From CAZBLP01 sp964492825 (GTDB lineage Bacteria > DYJV01): a DNA stretch of 13,983 bases. The DNA lies in contig CAZBLP010000053.1 of the NCBI GenBank assembly GCA_964492825.1, positions 1 through 13,983 of the forward strand, in the 5' to 3' direction. A program made the translations under genes and the position numbers. A model generated the notes under the pieces. The model worked only from the letters and a program-made list of their open reading frames with translations. It had not been told where the DNA came from and did no database searches. Position 1 is the first letter of the stretch; each line of letters begins with the position of its first letter. Shown here piece after piece: positions 6,079 to 13,983 of the stretch.

Positions 6079-7974
6079 TTAGATTCGCAAAACTCTTTTA
6101 TCGCCTTTTCTAATTGTTAGTCTTATTGAATCAAAATGCTCCAAAATAGGAATCATATATTTTCTTGAAACATTAACAATTTTTTTAAAATCCTGCAAAG
6201 AAATTTCTTTATTTTCTTTTAAAAATTTTACTAATTTCTCTTTAATATCGCTATAAACATCAATATCCAAAAAGAAATCCTGCTTAATTTTAACAATCTT
6301 TTTATCTAATATTAAAATATTTATAAAATCATTAAGTTCTTTTTCAGATACCTTTATTTCTTTTAGAATCTGGTTAAAAAAAGGAGGTGCTATACCTCCT
6401 GATTTTATAATTTTATAAATGGATTCTCTCTTCTCCTCATCTTTGGTGTTTAATTTTATTGAAAATTCAAACAAAGAAACAATACCATTTTCAATTTTTA
6501 TTTTTCTATCTTTTTTCAAAGATTCTAATATGATTTCAAATAGATTAAAAGTTAAATCTGGATAAATTCTATGCCTTAATTCTTCTAAAACTATTCCATG
6601 TTGCTTATTGTGAGACTTATGGAATTCATCTATGATTCTTACAGCTTCATCTTTTAATTTATTAAAATTGTTTTTATTAATAAAAAAATTTTTCTTTTTA
6701 TCTATAATTAAAAGCTCAAGCTTTTTTAATTCTTTTAACAAAATTTCTTTCTTTATGTTTAATTTTGAAATTAGCATATCTAAATCAATGCCATATCTCC
6801 CATATTTATCTATTATAATAAACAATTTATTAACTAAATCTCCTGTTTTAAGTATTTTCAAATAATTAATAAAGTCATCTTTAAATCTTTTTTTCTTTTC
6901 AGGCGAACCGTCTAAAACAGTACCTCCACCAAGTGTTTTTTTATCATCAAAGCTTCTTATTATAAATTTGTCTCCATGAATATTAAAAATTTCCCTATCG
7001 AAAATAATTTGCGCCAAAGCATCCTCTCCTGGAAGCAGTTCTTTTTTGTCAAGAATAATTATTTTTGCTGGAACAGCATTTGTCCCTGAATGATATTTAA
7101 CCTGAATTCTATTTCTTAATGGTTTTTTATTTGAAGACAAATAATACAACGTTGCATCAACAAGCATAGATGGCTTAAAATAATCAGGAATTGTCAACAC
7201 ATCACCTCTTTTAATTTCACTTTTGGAAACACCTTGAATATTTATTGCAGTTCTATGTCCTGCAAAAACCTTCTCTACATGACTTCCGTGAACTTGCAAA
7301 TTCCTTATTTTACCAGAAATATTATCAGGAAGAATTTTAATCTCGTCACCTACCTTTATTTCTCCGGACATTGTAGTTCCTGTAACTATTGTGCCAAAAC
7401 CTTTTAATGTAAAAACTCTGTCAATTGGTAATATAAAATAGCCACTAATTATTTTTTCATTAGTAAGTTTAGGTAGAGTATATAGGCAATCCCTTAATTT
7501 ATCCAAACCTTCACCGGTTTTTGACGATACAAAAAAAGTAGGAGCATCTTTTAAGAAATTATGCTTTTTAAACTCCTCTATCTCTTCTTGTAGAAGCTCT
7601 TTAATCTCTTCATCTATAAGGTCTATTTTAGTAACAACAATTAACCCTTTTTTAATTCCCAAAAGATTACATATCTCAACATGCTCAATGGTTTGGGGCA
7701 TAATACCTTCGTCTGCTGCAATTATTAACATAACCACATCAATACCACATACACCTGCCACCATATTTTTGATAAATCTTTCGTGGCCTGGAACATCAAC
7801 AATGCCTATTATTTCATTATCAGGAGTTTTAATAAAGGAAAATCCCAGTTCAATGGTAATACCTCTTTCTTTTTCTTCTTTAAGTCTATCTGTATCGATT
7901 CCTGTTAATGTTTTTATCAGCGTAGTCTTCCCATGATCAATGTGTCCAGCTGTTCCTAAAATAAAATCAGCCAT
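6079..7974 (-). CDS. selB: Selenocysteine-specific translation elongation factor SelB
   Basis: SelB is a GTPase that carries selenocysteyl-tRNA(Sec) to UGA codons marked by a SECIS hairpin. The 631-residue product has the G1 loop GHIDHGKTT (10-18), DRLKEEKERGITIELGF (29-45) with the switch threonine at 40, DVPGH (60-64) and TKID (115-118), followed by a VSSKTGEG G5 region near 150. These GHIDHGK and VPGHERFIKNM sequences are SelB-like rather than EF-Tu-like. EF-Tu-type beta-barrel domains follow to about residue 350. The C-terminal half, rich in charged helices, matches the winged-helix repeats that bind SECIS RNA. The ATG at 7974 is preceded by AGGGGG. It is the first minus-strand gene from the divergent intergenic region. 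The presence of selA confirms an active selenocysteine pathway, although no selC or selD is visible here. Confidence 0.97.
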   Translation of the reverse strand: MADFILGTAGHIDHGKTTLIKTLTGIDTDRLKEEKERGITIELGFSFIKTPDNEIIGIVDVPGHERFIKNMVAGVCGIDVVMLIIAADEGIMPQTIEHVEICNLLGIKKGLIVVTKIDLIDEEIKELLQEEIEEFKKHNFLKDAPTFFVSSKTGEGLDKLRDCLYTLPKLTNEKIISGYFILPIDRVFTLKGFGTIVTGTTMSGEIKVGDEIKILPDNISGKIRNLQVHGSHVEKVFAGHRTAINIQGVSKSEIKRGDVLTIPDYFKPSMLVDATLYYLSSNKKPLRNRIQVKYHSGTNAVPAKIIILDKKELLPGEDALAQIIFDREIFNIHGDKFIIRSFDDKKTLGGGTVLDGSPEKKKRFKDDFINYLKILKTGDLVNKLFIIIDKYGRYGIDLDMLISKLNIKKEILLKELKKLELLIIDKKKNFFINKNNFNKLKDEAVRIIDEFHKSHNKQHGIVLEELRHRIYPDLTFNLFEIILESLKKDRKIKIENGIVSLFEFSIKLNTKDEEKRESIYKIIKSGGIAPPFFNQILKEIKVSEKELNDFINILILDKKIVKIKQDFFLDIDVYSDIKEKLVKFLKENKEISLQDFKKIVNVSRKYMIPILEHFDSIRLTIRKGDKRVLRI

Positions 7975-8084
7975 TATGCCCCCTGTATCATTAAGTTAAA
8001 GTTTTTGATTAATACTATTTACATTTTTACAAAAAAGATGTAAAGCAATTTGTTGTAAAATTTAAAAAATCAGGTAACTGCAAA
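7975..8084. promoter_or_regulatory. Divergent intergenic region between selB and the HD-GYP gene
   Basis: This 110-bp AT-rich stretch must hold the promoters of selB (leftward) and of the HD-GYP regulator (rightward), because the two genes face away from each other. I could not pick a convincing -35/-10 pair on either strand. TTTACA-like -35 candidates exist on both strands but their -10 partners are poor. An inverted repeat lies near the middle. Confidence 0.55.
8018..8044. repeat. Inverted repeat TTTACAT-N13-ATGTAAA
   Basis: Two perfect 7-base arms (8018-8024 and 8038-8044) flank a 13-base A/T-rich centre in the divergent promoter region. Symmetry and position fit an operator for a dimeric regulator. 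In so AT-rich a sequence a chance repeat is quite possible, and there is no T-tract to make it a terminator. Confidence 0.35.
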
Positions 8085-9566
8085 ATGAAAAACAAAAAAA
8101 TTTTGGTTATTGACGACGATAAGTTAATACTTGATATTGTCAAAGATGCTTTGGAAGCTTTTGATTTTTCTGTTGTAGTTGTTGACAATACTGATGAAGC
8201 ACTGAAGATATTTGCTAAAGAAGATTTTGACTTAATTTTGTGTGATCTATTTATGAAGCCAATGAATGGAATCGAATTTTCCAAGTATCTTTTTGATAAT
8301 TACCAAAAAATCCCTCCTATTATTATTATGACAGGTTATGGAAATGTAGAATCTGTTATTGAAACAATGAAATTAGGAGTAAAAGACTATATTTTAAAAC
8401 CATTTAAAATCACTTCATTAATTCAACACATAGAGAAATCAATTAAAAATGCTGAAATAGAAAATGAAAATTTAAGGTTAAAAGAAATATTAGAAATTTA
8501 CTCTGTATCAGAGCAAATTAATAATTCCCTTAATTTATCAGAAATTACCTCAATATTTGTAAAAAATTTACAGGCTATTATTAAAGCCGATGTAGTTGCT
8601 CTTTATTTAAATGATGATTTTAATATATTGCAACCTAACAAAAATTCTTTTGCTGTTAGAAAAAAGTTTGACCACATAAAATATGACATTTTTAACGAAC
8701 TACCTAATAAAATAAACTTAAATGATATATTGAAATATTTTAAAAATAAACAATGGAAATTTTATTATACAGATTCAAAAATTGATATTAATATTGATAT
8801 GGATTATAAAAGTATAGTATTTTATCTTCTGAAAAATGCAGATAAAATCGTAGGTGTAGTTCTTCTTTTAAACTTTTCAGAATCTTTTGAGAAAACAAAA
8901 GATAAGTTTATTCCTTTGAAAATTTTATTTGATGAAGCAGCCATTGCAATTGAAAATGGAATTCTTTACCAAAAAAATCAGCAAATGTTTCTTAAAACAT
9001 TACAATCTCTTGCAATGACCATAGATGCAAAAGACAGTTATACTCATTACCATTCAACAAATGTCAGCAAATATTCAAAAGTAATTGCAAAAAAGTTAGG
9101 ATTATCTGATGAAAAGGTTAGGAAAATCGGTTTTGGAAGTTTGCTTCATGATATTGGGAAAATAGGAATTCCTGAAAATATTTTAAATAAACCAACTTCA
9201 TTAAATGAACAGGAATTTGAAGTTATCAAGCAACATCCTTTAATAGGTAAAACCATTCTCAATCCTATGAAAGACCAATTTCCTGAAATGATAGATATGA
9301 TATATTATCACCATGAGAGGTTTGACGGAAAAGGTTATCCTGAGGGAATAGGCGGTGATGATATTCCTCTTAACGCAAGAATAGTATCTCTTGCAGATGC
9401 TTTTGATGCAATGACTTCTGACAGAGCATACAGGCAAGGATTGGAGTTTGATATTGTTATTTCTGAGATTAATAAAAACAAAGGCAAACAGTTTCATCCT
9501 GAAATAGTAGATGCTTTTTTTAATGCATTATCGGAAATTAAAAGTTTAATGAAGTTTAAAAAATAA
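8085..9566 (+). CDS. Response regulator with C-terminal HD-GYP domain (predicted c-di-GMP phosphodiesterase)
   Basis: The 493-residue cytoplasmic protein has three parts. A receiver domain (about 4-120) contains the acidic pair D11/D12, phosphoacceptor D54, T83 and K105. A middle region (about 135-295) has GAF-like sequence but weak conservation. The HD-GYP domain (about 305-485) has H323, the HD pair H355-D356 in LLHDIGKIGIP, H384, H409-H410 and DGKGYP (414-419), then D438 and H471. All the metal ligands and the GYP signature expected of active enzymes hydrolysing cyclic di-GMP are present. Phosphorylation of D54 probably controls the output. No histidine kinase is adjacent, so it is an orphan regulator with an unknown partner. 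The ATG at 8085 has only a weak AGG upstream. There is no obvious terminator after it, and 95 bases separate it from the next gene. Confidence 0.93.
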   Translation: MKNKKILVIDDDKLILDIVKDALEAFDFSVVVVDNTDEALKIFAKEDFDLILCDLFMKPMNGIEFSKYLFDNYQKIPPIIIMTGYGNVESVIETMKLGVKDYILKPFKITSLIQHIEKSIKNAEIENENLRLKEILEIYSVSEQINNSLNLSEITSIFVKNLQAIIKADVVALYLNDDFNILQPNKNSFAVRKKFDHIKYDIFNELPNKINLNDILKYFKNKQWKFYYTDSKIDINIDMDYKSIVFYLLKNADKIVGVVLLLNFSESFEKTKDKFIPLKILFDEAAIAIENGILYQKNQQMFLKTLQSLAMTIDAKDSYTHYHSTNVSKYSKVIAKKLGLSDEKVRKIGFGSLLHDIGKIGIPENILNKPTSLNEQEFEVIKQHPLIGKTILNPMKDQFPEMIDMIYYHHERFDGKGYPEGIGGDDIPLNARIVSLADAFDAMTSDRAYRQGLEFDIVISEINKNKGKQFHPEIVDAFFNALSEIKSLMKFKK

Positions 9567-9648
9567 GCTAAAACAGTATTAACTATATTAAGATTTAACA
9601 ATAATACAATATTTTATGTTTCAATATTCATATTTTGAATCTATTTAT

Positions 9649-9654
9649 AGGGGG
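9649..9654 (+). promoter_or_regulatory. Ribosome binding site fixing the start of the B12-binding subunit
   Basis: AGGGGG lies seven bases before the ATG at 9662. This selects that ATG over the in-frame TTG at 9635, whose extra nine residues lie across the ribosome binding site itself. Confidence 0.85.
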
Positions 9655-9661
9655 TAATTAT

Positions 9662-10069
9662 ATGGGCAATGTAAGAAAAATCAGAGTTCTAATTGCAAAA
9701 CCTGGGCTTGACGGTCATGATAGAGGAGCTAAAATTGTGGCAAGAGGACTGCGTGATGCAGGTTTTGAAGTAATATACACAGGTCTTCATCAAACTCCTG
9801 AGCAAATAGTTGCCACTGCAATACAAGAAGACGTTGATGCTATAGGCCTTAGTAGTTTGGCTGGTGCGCATGAATATCTTTTTCCAAGAGTAATGGAACT
9901 TTTAAAAGAAAAAAATGCTGATGATATTTTAGTCTGGGGAGGAGGCATAATTCCGGAAGAAGATATCCCTAAATTAAAAGAAATCGGCATAAAAGAAATT
10001 TTTTTACCTGGCACAAAAATAGAAGATACTGTTACCTGGGTAAAATCAAATATAAAATCAAAAGAATAA
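9662..10069 (+). CDS. Methylmalonyl-CoA mutase C-terminal (cobalamin-binding) subunit
   Basis: The 135-residue product is a stand-alone B12-binding domain of the methylmalonyl-CoA mutase family. The N-terminal KPGLDGHDRGAK (13-24) contains the DxHxxG cobalamin motif with the axial ligand at H19. GLSSLAGAH (62-70) and WGGGIIP (92-98) are the other cofactor loops. With a separate catalytic subunit it would interconvert (R)-methylmalonyl-CoA and succinyl-CoA in propionate or related carbon metabolism. The large substrate-binding subunit is not in this window, so the mutase is of the split type, or this subunit serves another acyl-CoA mutase. meaB follows 23 bases later, the classic pairing. A short extension to the TTG at 9635 is possible but less likely given the AGGGGG before the ATG. 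Confidence 0.93.
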   Translation: MGNVRKIRVLIAKPGLDGHDRGAKIVARGLRDAGFEVIYTGLHQTPEQIVATAIQEDVDAIGLSSLAGAHEYLFPRVMELLKEKNADDILVWGGGIIPEEDIPKLKEIGIKEIFLPGTKIEDTVTWVKSNIKSKE

Positions 10070-10092
10070 ATATTATATTGGAGATATAAATA

Positions 10093-11064
10093 ATGGAGGA
10101 ATTTATTGAAAAATTAAGAGCAGGAGATATTAGGACAGCAGCAAGGCTCATGAGACACATTGATGACAGGACTCCCGGGTATAGAGAAAAATTGAAAAAA
10201 TTATACCCTTACACAGGTAACGCTTATATTATTGGTATTACAGGGGTTCCAGGCGCTGGGAAAAGCACTCTTACAGATAAATTAATTTCTGAATTTCTTG
10301 AACAGGGAGAAAAAATCGGTGTTATAGCAATAGATCCGTCAAGTCCATTCACCGGCGGTGCAATTTTAGGCGACAGAATAAGAATGCAATCACATTGTGA
10401 AAATCCTGATGTATTTATCAGAAGTCTTGCTACAAGGGGTCATCTTGGGGGATTGTCCAGTTCTACAAGTGAAATTATAGATGTAATGGATGCCATGGGT
10501 AAAACAATTATTATTGTTGAAACAGTTGGCGTAGGTCAGGATGAGATTGAAATTGTTGATACTGCACACACAACAATAGTTGTTGTAATACCTGGTATGG
10601 GAGATGATATTCAAGCTATTAAAGCTGGAATTTTGGAAATAGCTGACCTTTTTATTTTAAATAAAGCTGATAGAGAAGGAGCTGCAAAAACCAAGAGGGA
10701 AATACAAGCTATGCTCGATTTAAGCAGAAATTTATACAAAGACAGAAAATTACCTGAAATCACAGAAACTGTAGCTCTTTTTAACAAAGGTATTAAAGAG
10801 GCTGTTGAAAAAATTTATGAACATAAAAATTTTCTTATGGAAACCGGCAAATTTGAACTACATAACCAAAAAAAGAGAGAATTAATGTTTTTAAAACTTT
10901 TGCACGATGACCTGCAAGAAGGTATTTTAAAAACTTTTTATAATAGAGAAAGGGATAATTTAATTTCTCAAATAAGGGAAAAGAAGCTTAATCCTTATGA
11001 AATAGTAGAAGAAATACTCCAAGAAATAAATTTAGAAAATTTTTGTAAAATTAATACCGGATAA
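10093..11064 (+). CDS. meaB: MeaB/ArgK-type G-protein chaperone of methylmalonyl-CoA mutase
   Basis: The 323-residue protein is a SIMIBI-class GTPase that guards cobalamin loading and reactivation of methylmalonyl-CoA mutase. It shows the Walker A motif GVPGAGKS (51-58), the IDPSSPFTGGAILGDRIRM stretch (80-98), SLATRGHLGGLS (111-122), the Walker B/switch segment ETVGVGQDE (143-151) and the guanine-specificity motif NKAD (190-193). Length and motifs fit MeaB; old annotations call the family ArgK or LAO/AO kinase, which I consider incorrect here. GGAGA lies eight bases before the ATG. It sits directly behind the B12-binding mutase subunit, and the next gene starts five bases after its stop. Confidence 0.96.
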   Translation: MEEFIEKLRAGDIRTAARLMRHIDDRTPGYREKLKKLYPYTGNAYIIGITGVPGAGKSTLTDKLISEFLEQGEKIGVIAIDPSSPFTGGAILGDRIRMQSHCENPDVFIRSLATRGHLGGLSSSTSEIIDVMDAMGKTIIIVETVGVGQDEIEIVDTAHTTIVVVIPGMGDDIQAIKAGILEIADLFILNKADREGAAKTKREIQAMLDLSRNLYKDRKLPEITETVALFNKGIKEAVEKIYEHKNFLMETGKFELHNQKKRELMFLKLLHDDLQEGILKTFYNRERDNLISQIREKKLNPYEIVEEILQEINLENFCKINTG

Positions 11065-11069
11065 ACGCT

Positions 11070-11978
11070 TTGATAACTATAAAGCTTCCTTTACCAGATT
11101 ATTTCACTTACAAAGAAATTAATATTTACCTAATTAAAGAGGAACCTGTTACATTAATAGATACAGGACCTTTTTCAAAAAATATTCTATATTTACTGGA
11201 AAATAAACTAAAAGATTATAAAATAAACTTTTCTGATATTAAAAGAATTTTTCTTACTCATGGCCATGTTGATCATACCGGATTAGCAGGTTTTTTTGAA
11301 AAAAACTATAACAGTAAAATCTTTATACACTCAAGAGATTATAATAAAGTCACTTGGGAAAATAAAGAAAAAATAAAGTTTAAAAATAAAACTTTGGGAA
11401 AACTCCTGTTAAAATACGGATTTGACAATAAATTAATAGATGATTTAAATATATTTTTCAATGACTTTTATCAGTTTAATATACCTCTTGCAGCTCCTGT
11501 TAAATTATCAAAAGAAGAAACATTTGAATGTGAAAAAAGTAAAATAAAAACAATTAATCTTCATGGACATACTTCAGGAAGCATCGGATTTCTAATAGAT
11601 GACTTACACTTTATTACTGGCGATACTATTCTGAATTCCACTTTTGTTACTCCAATTTTAGAATTTAATGAAAATATGAAAAGTTATAAAAATCTAAAAA
11701 ATTATTATCTTACTTTGAAAAAGTTGCTAAATTTTAAGAATTGCAAAATATATCCTGGGCATGGAGACGGTAATTTTAATTTTTCTGCAAAAGCAATTAA
11801 AATAATAGATTACATAGAAAAAAAAGCTGATGAAGTAAAAAACAAGATAGATTTTTCAAAATCATTTAAAGAAAATTTTGAAACTTTATTTAATACTACT
11901 CCTGAAAAATTTTTTTTCCATTTTTCATTTTTCTACGGAATTTTAGAATTTTTGGAATTAGAGGATAAATTACAATGA
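11070..11978 (+). CDS. Metallo-beta-lactamase-fold hydrolase
   Basis: The 302-residue protein contains the zinc-binding motif THGHVDHTG, with H64, H66, D68 and H69. Further ligands lie at H165 or H167 (LHGHTSGS), D185 (ITGDT) and H231 (YPGHGDG), so a complete dinuclear metal site is present. After about residue 245 a helical tail (TTPEKFFFHFSFFYGILEFLE) resembles the winged-helix end of LACTB2-like members of this fold. The reaction cannot be told from sequence; thioester, lactone, phosphodiester and RNA substrates are all known in the superfamily. The start is a TTG at 11070, five bases after the meaB stop, with no good Shine-Dalgarno. The family N-terminus (IKLPLP) begins right there, so coupling to meaB is likely. 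Its stop overlaps the next gene by ATGA. The context suggests co-expression with the mutase genes, but a functional link is unproven. Confidence 0.88.
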   Translation: MITIKLPLPDYFTYKEINIYLIKEEPVTLIDTGPFSKNILYLLENKLKDYKINFSDIKRIFLTHGHVDHTGLAGFFEKNYNSKIFIHSRDYNKVTWENKEKIKFKNKTLGKLLLKYGFDNKLIDDLNIFFNDFYQFNIPLAAPVKLSKEETFECEKSKIKTINLHGHTSGSIGFLIDDLHFITGDTILNSTFVTPILEFNENMKSYKNLKNYYLTLKKLLNFKNCKIYPGHGDGNFNFSAKAIKIIDYIEKKADEVKNKIDFSKSFKENFETLFNTTPEKFFFHFSFFYGILEFLELEDKLQ

Positions 11979-13983
11979 AAAACTTCTTTTACTATAAACT
12001 TAAAAACCATATGGAGATTATTTTTGAAAAAATTAAAAATGTTAATGTAGTAAGTGTATTTTTTGTAATTAAGGTTGGAAGTTCAGCTGAGCAAAAAGGT
12101 AAAGAAGGTATAAGCCATTTTCTTGAGCATATAGTATTCAAAGGCACAGAAAAATTATCTGCTAATGATATAACTGAAAAAATAGAATCTTTTGGAGGGA
12201 GCATCAATGGCTATACTTCATTGGATGAAACAGCATTTTACATTTCAATCCCTAAAAGGAATTGGAAAAAAGGTTTTGCAATTCTCAGAGAAATGATTTT
12301 TAATGTAAATTTTAGAGAATTTGAAATTGAAAATGAACGAAAAGTAATTATTGAAGAATTAAAAGGCGGTAAAGACAACCCATTTAAATTATTAATAGAT
12401 GAAACATTTTCAACTATTTTTAAAAATCATCCATATAAAAACCCTGTAATAGGATATAGGAAAAGCATAGAAAATATATCTTTAAAAGATTTGAAAGATT
12501 TTTACAACAAATATTATTCTCCTCAAAATATCTTATTAACTATTGTAGGAAATTTAAGTGAAAAAGAAGTTAAAGAAGAACTACACTGTCTTGAAAAATT
12601 GGAGAATAAATCAAAATTACCTAAAAACAGTAAATTTAACGAACCTGTTCAGAATAACATTCAACTAAAAATAGTTGAGTCAAATGTTAATCAATTTTAT
12701 CTAAACAGTGTATTTAAAATACAGGTTAAGACACCTAAAGAATTTATAGGGATTCAACTTTTATCTTCTCTTTTAGGTGAATTTGAACACTCATTTTTAA
12801 GAGAAAGGATAAAAAATAAACTTCAACTTGTCACAGATATTGGAAGTTTCATCTATTTCACCAAAAATTATATGATTTTCAATATTCATTGTCAATTTCC
12901 TAAAGATAATAATCCTGAAAATATAATTAAAACCTTGATTAATGAATTAAACAATTTTTCTCAGGAAGTTATTCTTCCTGACCAGTTGCTAAAATCTAAA
13001 ATTAACTTTAAATCTGATAAAATTTTCATGCGTGAGAGCGTAAACGGTGAAGCTAAAAATATTATTTTCCATCAGATAATTACAGGCTCTTTTAAGAATG
13101 AGGAAAGGTTTGACAAGGCAGTTGATGAAATAACTGAAAAAGATATAAAAAATCTTTTCAATAAATTTTTTAATATAAAAAAATGTAATTTTATACTGCT
13201 TTCTCCTTTAAAGAAAAACATAGAAATTGATTTAAACAATATTCTTGTAAATAAAAAAATAGGACCTAAACGAATAAAAAACTCATCTGAATTAATTATG
13301 CTTGATAATGGTATTAGAATAATTTATCAAAAAATAGACAGACTTCCTTTGATTTCATTTAAATTAGCATCATTAGGTGGGCTGAAATATGAAGATAATA
13401 AAAACGGTCTTGCAAATTTAATGTCAAAAGTATGGTTAAGAGGAAGTAAAAATTATTTTTATAAAGAAATTGAGAATAGGTTTGAGTTTTTTTCCGGTTT
13501 TATAGATACATTTTCAGGCAGAAATAGCAATGGAATCAACGGAATAATTTTAAATGATTTTTTTGAACCAGCTTTTGATATTATTTTTGATATTCTGAAT
13601 TATCCTTTGTTTTTAGAAACCGAATTTGAAACTGTAAAAAAAGAAATAATAGAGAAAATTATTGCTGAAAAAGATGACATATTTACTGAAGCAATAAGAT
13701 TTTTTTACAGATCTCTTTTTAATGACCATTATTACGGCTCAACTATTAAAGGAAAAATAGAAACTGTTAAAGAAATAAGCAGAGAAGATATTTTGAATTT
13801 TTACAAAAAAATCATTCGTAGTGAAAATATTGTTCTTGGCATTACAGGAAAAATAAAAAATAATTACTTGAATTATATAGCTAAAAATTTAAATAAAATT
13901 AATAAATCTCATTTCAAAGCTAAGTTGAAAAAAATTGAAATTCAAAATAAATATACTATGTGTAGAAAATTTATTAATAAAAA
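11975..13983 (+). CDS. M16 family zinc peptidase, C-terminus cut by window edge
   Basis: The frame runs open from ATG 11975 to the right edge, at least 669 residues. The first half is an M16 (pitrilysin/insulinase) peptidase with the inverted zinc motif HFLEH (H48, E51, H52) and the third ligand at E127 or E128 in ENERKVIIEELKG. A long linker leads to a second M16-like half from about residue 440 (MLDNGIRIIYQK). At its equivalent of the zinc motif this half reads NGLANLMSK, so it is catalytically dead, as is usual for the second half of two-domain M16 proteins. No signal peptide is seen at the N-terminus. The ATG overlaps the stop of the hydrolase by four bases, indicating translational coupling. 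Such enzymes degrade or process small peptides; the substrate here is unknown. Confidence 0.93.
   Translation, partial: MKNFFYYKLKNHMEIIFEKIKNVNVVSVFFVIKVGSSAEQKGKEGISHFLEHIVFKGTEKLSANDITEKIESFGGSINGYTSLDETAFYISIPKRNWKKGFAILREMIFNVNFREFEIENERKVIIEELKGGKDNPFKLLIDETFSTIFKNHPYKNPVIGYRKSIENISLKDLKDFYNKYYSPQNILLTIVGNLSEKEVKEELHCLEKLENKSKLPKNSKFNEPVQNNIQLKIVESNVNQFYLNSVFKIQVKTPKEFIGIQLLSSLLGEFEHSFLRERIKNKLQLVTDIGSFIYFTKNYMIFNIHCQFPKDNNPENIIKTLINELNNFSQEVILPDQLLKSKINFKSDKIFMRESVNGEAKNIIFHQIITGSFKNEERFDKAVDEITEKDIKNLFNKFFNIKKCNFILLSPLKKNIEIDLNNILVNKKIGPKRIKNSSELIMLDNGIRIIYQKIDRLPLISFKLASLGGLKYEDNKNGLANLMSKVWLRGSKNYFYKEIENRFEFFSGFIDTFSGRNSNGINGIILNDFFEPAFDIIFDILNYPLFLETEFETVKKEIIEKIIAEKDDIFTEAIRFFYRSLFNDHYYGSTIKGKIETVKEISREDILNFYKKIIRSENIVLGITGKIKNNYLNYIAKNLNKINKSHFKAKLKKIEIQNKYTMCRKFINK

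Noticed and set aside
7975..8084. Possible replication origin, because genes diverge here
   Set aside because: No DnaA boxes and no origin-associated genes such as dnaA, dnaN or parAB are seen, and simple divergence of two operons is common.
8027..8284. Minus-strand open frame across the selB/HD-GYP intergenic region
   Set aside because: It is antisense to the receiver domain of the response regulator and has no recognisable motif.
1..13983. selC (tRNA-Sec), a SECIS hairpin or an in-frame UGA selenoprotein gene near selA and selB
   Set aside because: Intergenic spaces are too short or show no tRNA-like structure, and none of the genes here has an internal UGA that continues a conserved domain.
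1..13983. CRISPR array, insertion sequence, prophage or toxin-antitoxin system
   Set aside because: No regularly spaced repeats, transposase or integrase motifs, terminal inverted repeats or small paired toxin-antitoxin ORFs were found. The many A/T homopolymers reflect base composition.

Overview
This window is very AT-rich, with long A/T runs even inside genes. It looks like a piece of the chromosome of an anaerobic or facultative bacterium. The gene content is selenocysteine incorporation (selA, selB), a TRAP transporter DctQM pair, a cobalamin-binding methylmalonyl-CoA mutase subunit with its MeaB GTPase, and an HD-GYP response regulator. Together with the strong A/T bias this is compatible with the Deferribacterota (Deferribacter-like). 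That placement is an inference from gene content and base composition; no marker gene here proves it.

All genes left of about 7975 are on the minus strand and all genes right of about 8085 are on the plus strand. The two blocks diverge from a 110-bp intergenic region that carries an inverted repeat. Reading the minus block in transcription order: selB (7974-6079); the dctQ-dctM unit, with its own consensus-like promoter (6055-6029) and a good rho-independent terminator (4023-3983); then a radical SAM HemN-family gene (3960-2692) overlapping selA (2705-1332), followed by an exported SH3-domain protein (1384-863), a short unknown ORF (851-501), and an exported repeat-helix (TPR-like) protein running off the left edge (464-1). 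SelA charges tRNA(Sec) and SelB delivers it. Neither selC, selD nor any recognisable UGA-containing selenoprotein gene is present.

The plus block holds an orphan REC/GAF-like/HD-GYP response regulator (8085-9566), which is a predicted c-di-GMP phosphodiesterase. It is followed by a tightly packed run: the B12-binding mutase subunit (9662-10069), meaB (10093-11064), a metallo-beta-lactamase-fold hydrolase (11070-11978), and an M16 zinc peptidase (11975 to the right edge) that overlaps the hydrolase by ATGA.

The most interesting sequence-level points are three. A classical A AAA AAG slippery heptamer sits just before the stop of the SH3 gene, and a -1 shift there would fuse it to the next ORF into one 294-residue protein. 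An extended -10 promoter places the predicted transcription start exactly on the A of the ATG of the radical SAM gene, suggesting a leaderless transcript. Finally, a self-contained TRAP permease cassette lacking its binding protein lies between selB and the selA operon. I did not see a CRISPR array, insertion sequence, phage, toxin-antitoxin or tRNA gene, and I found no clearly new multi-gene system.
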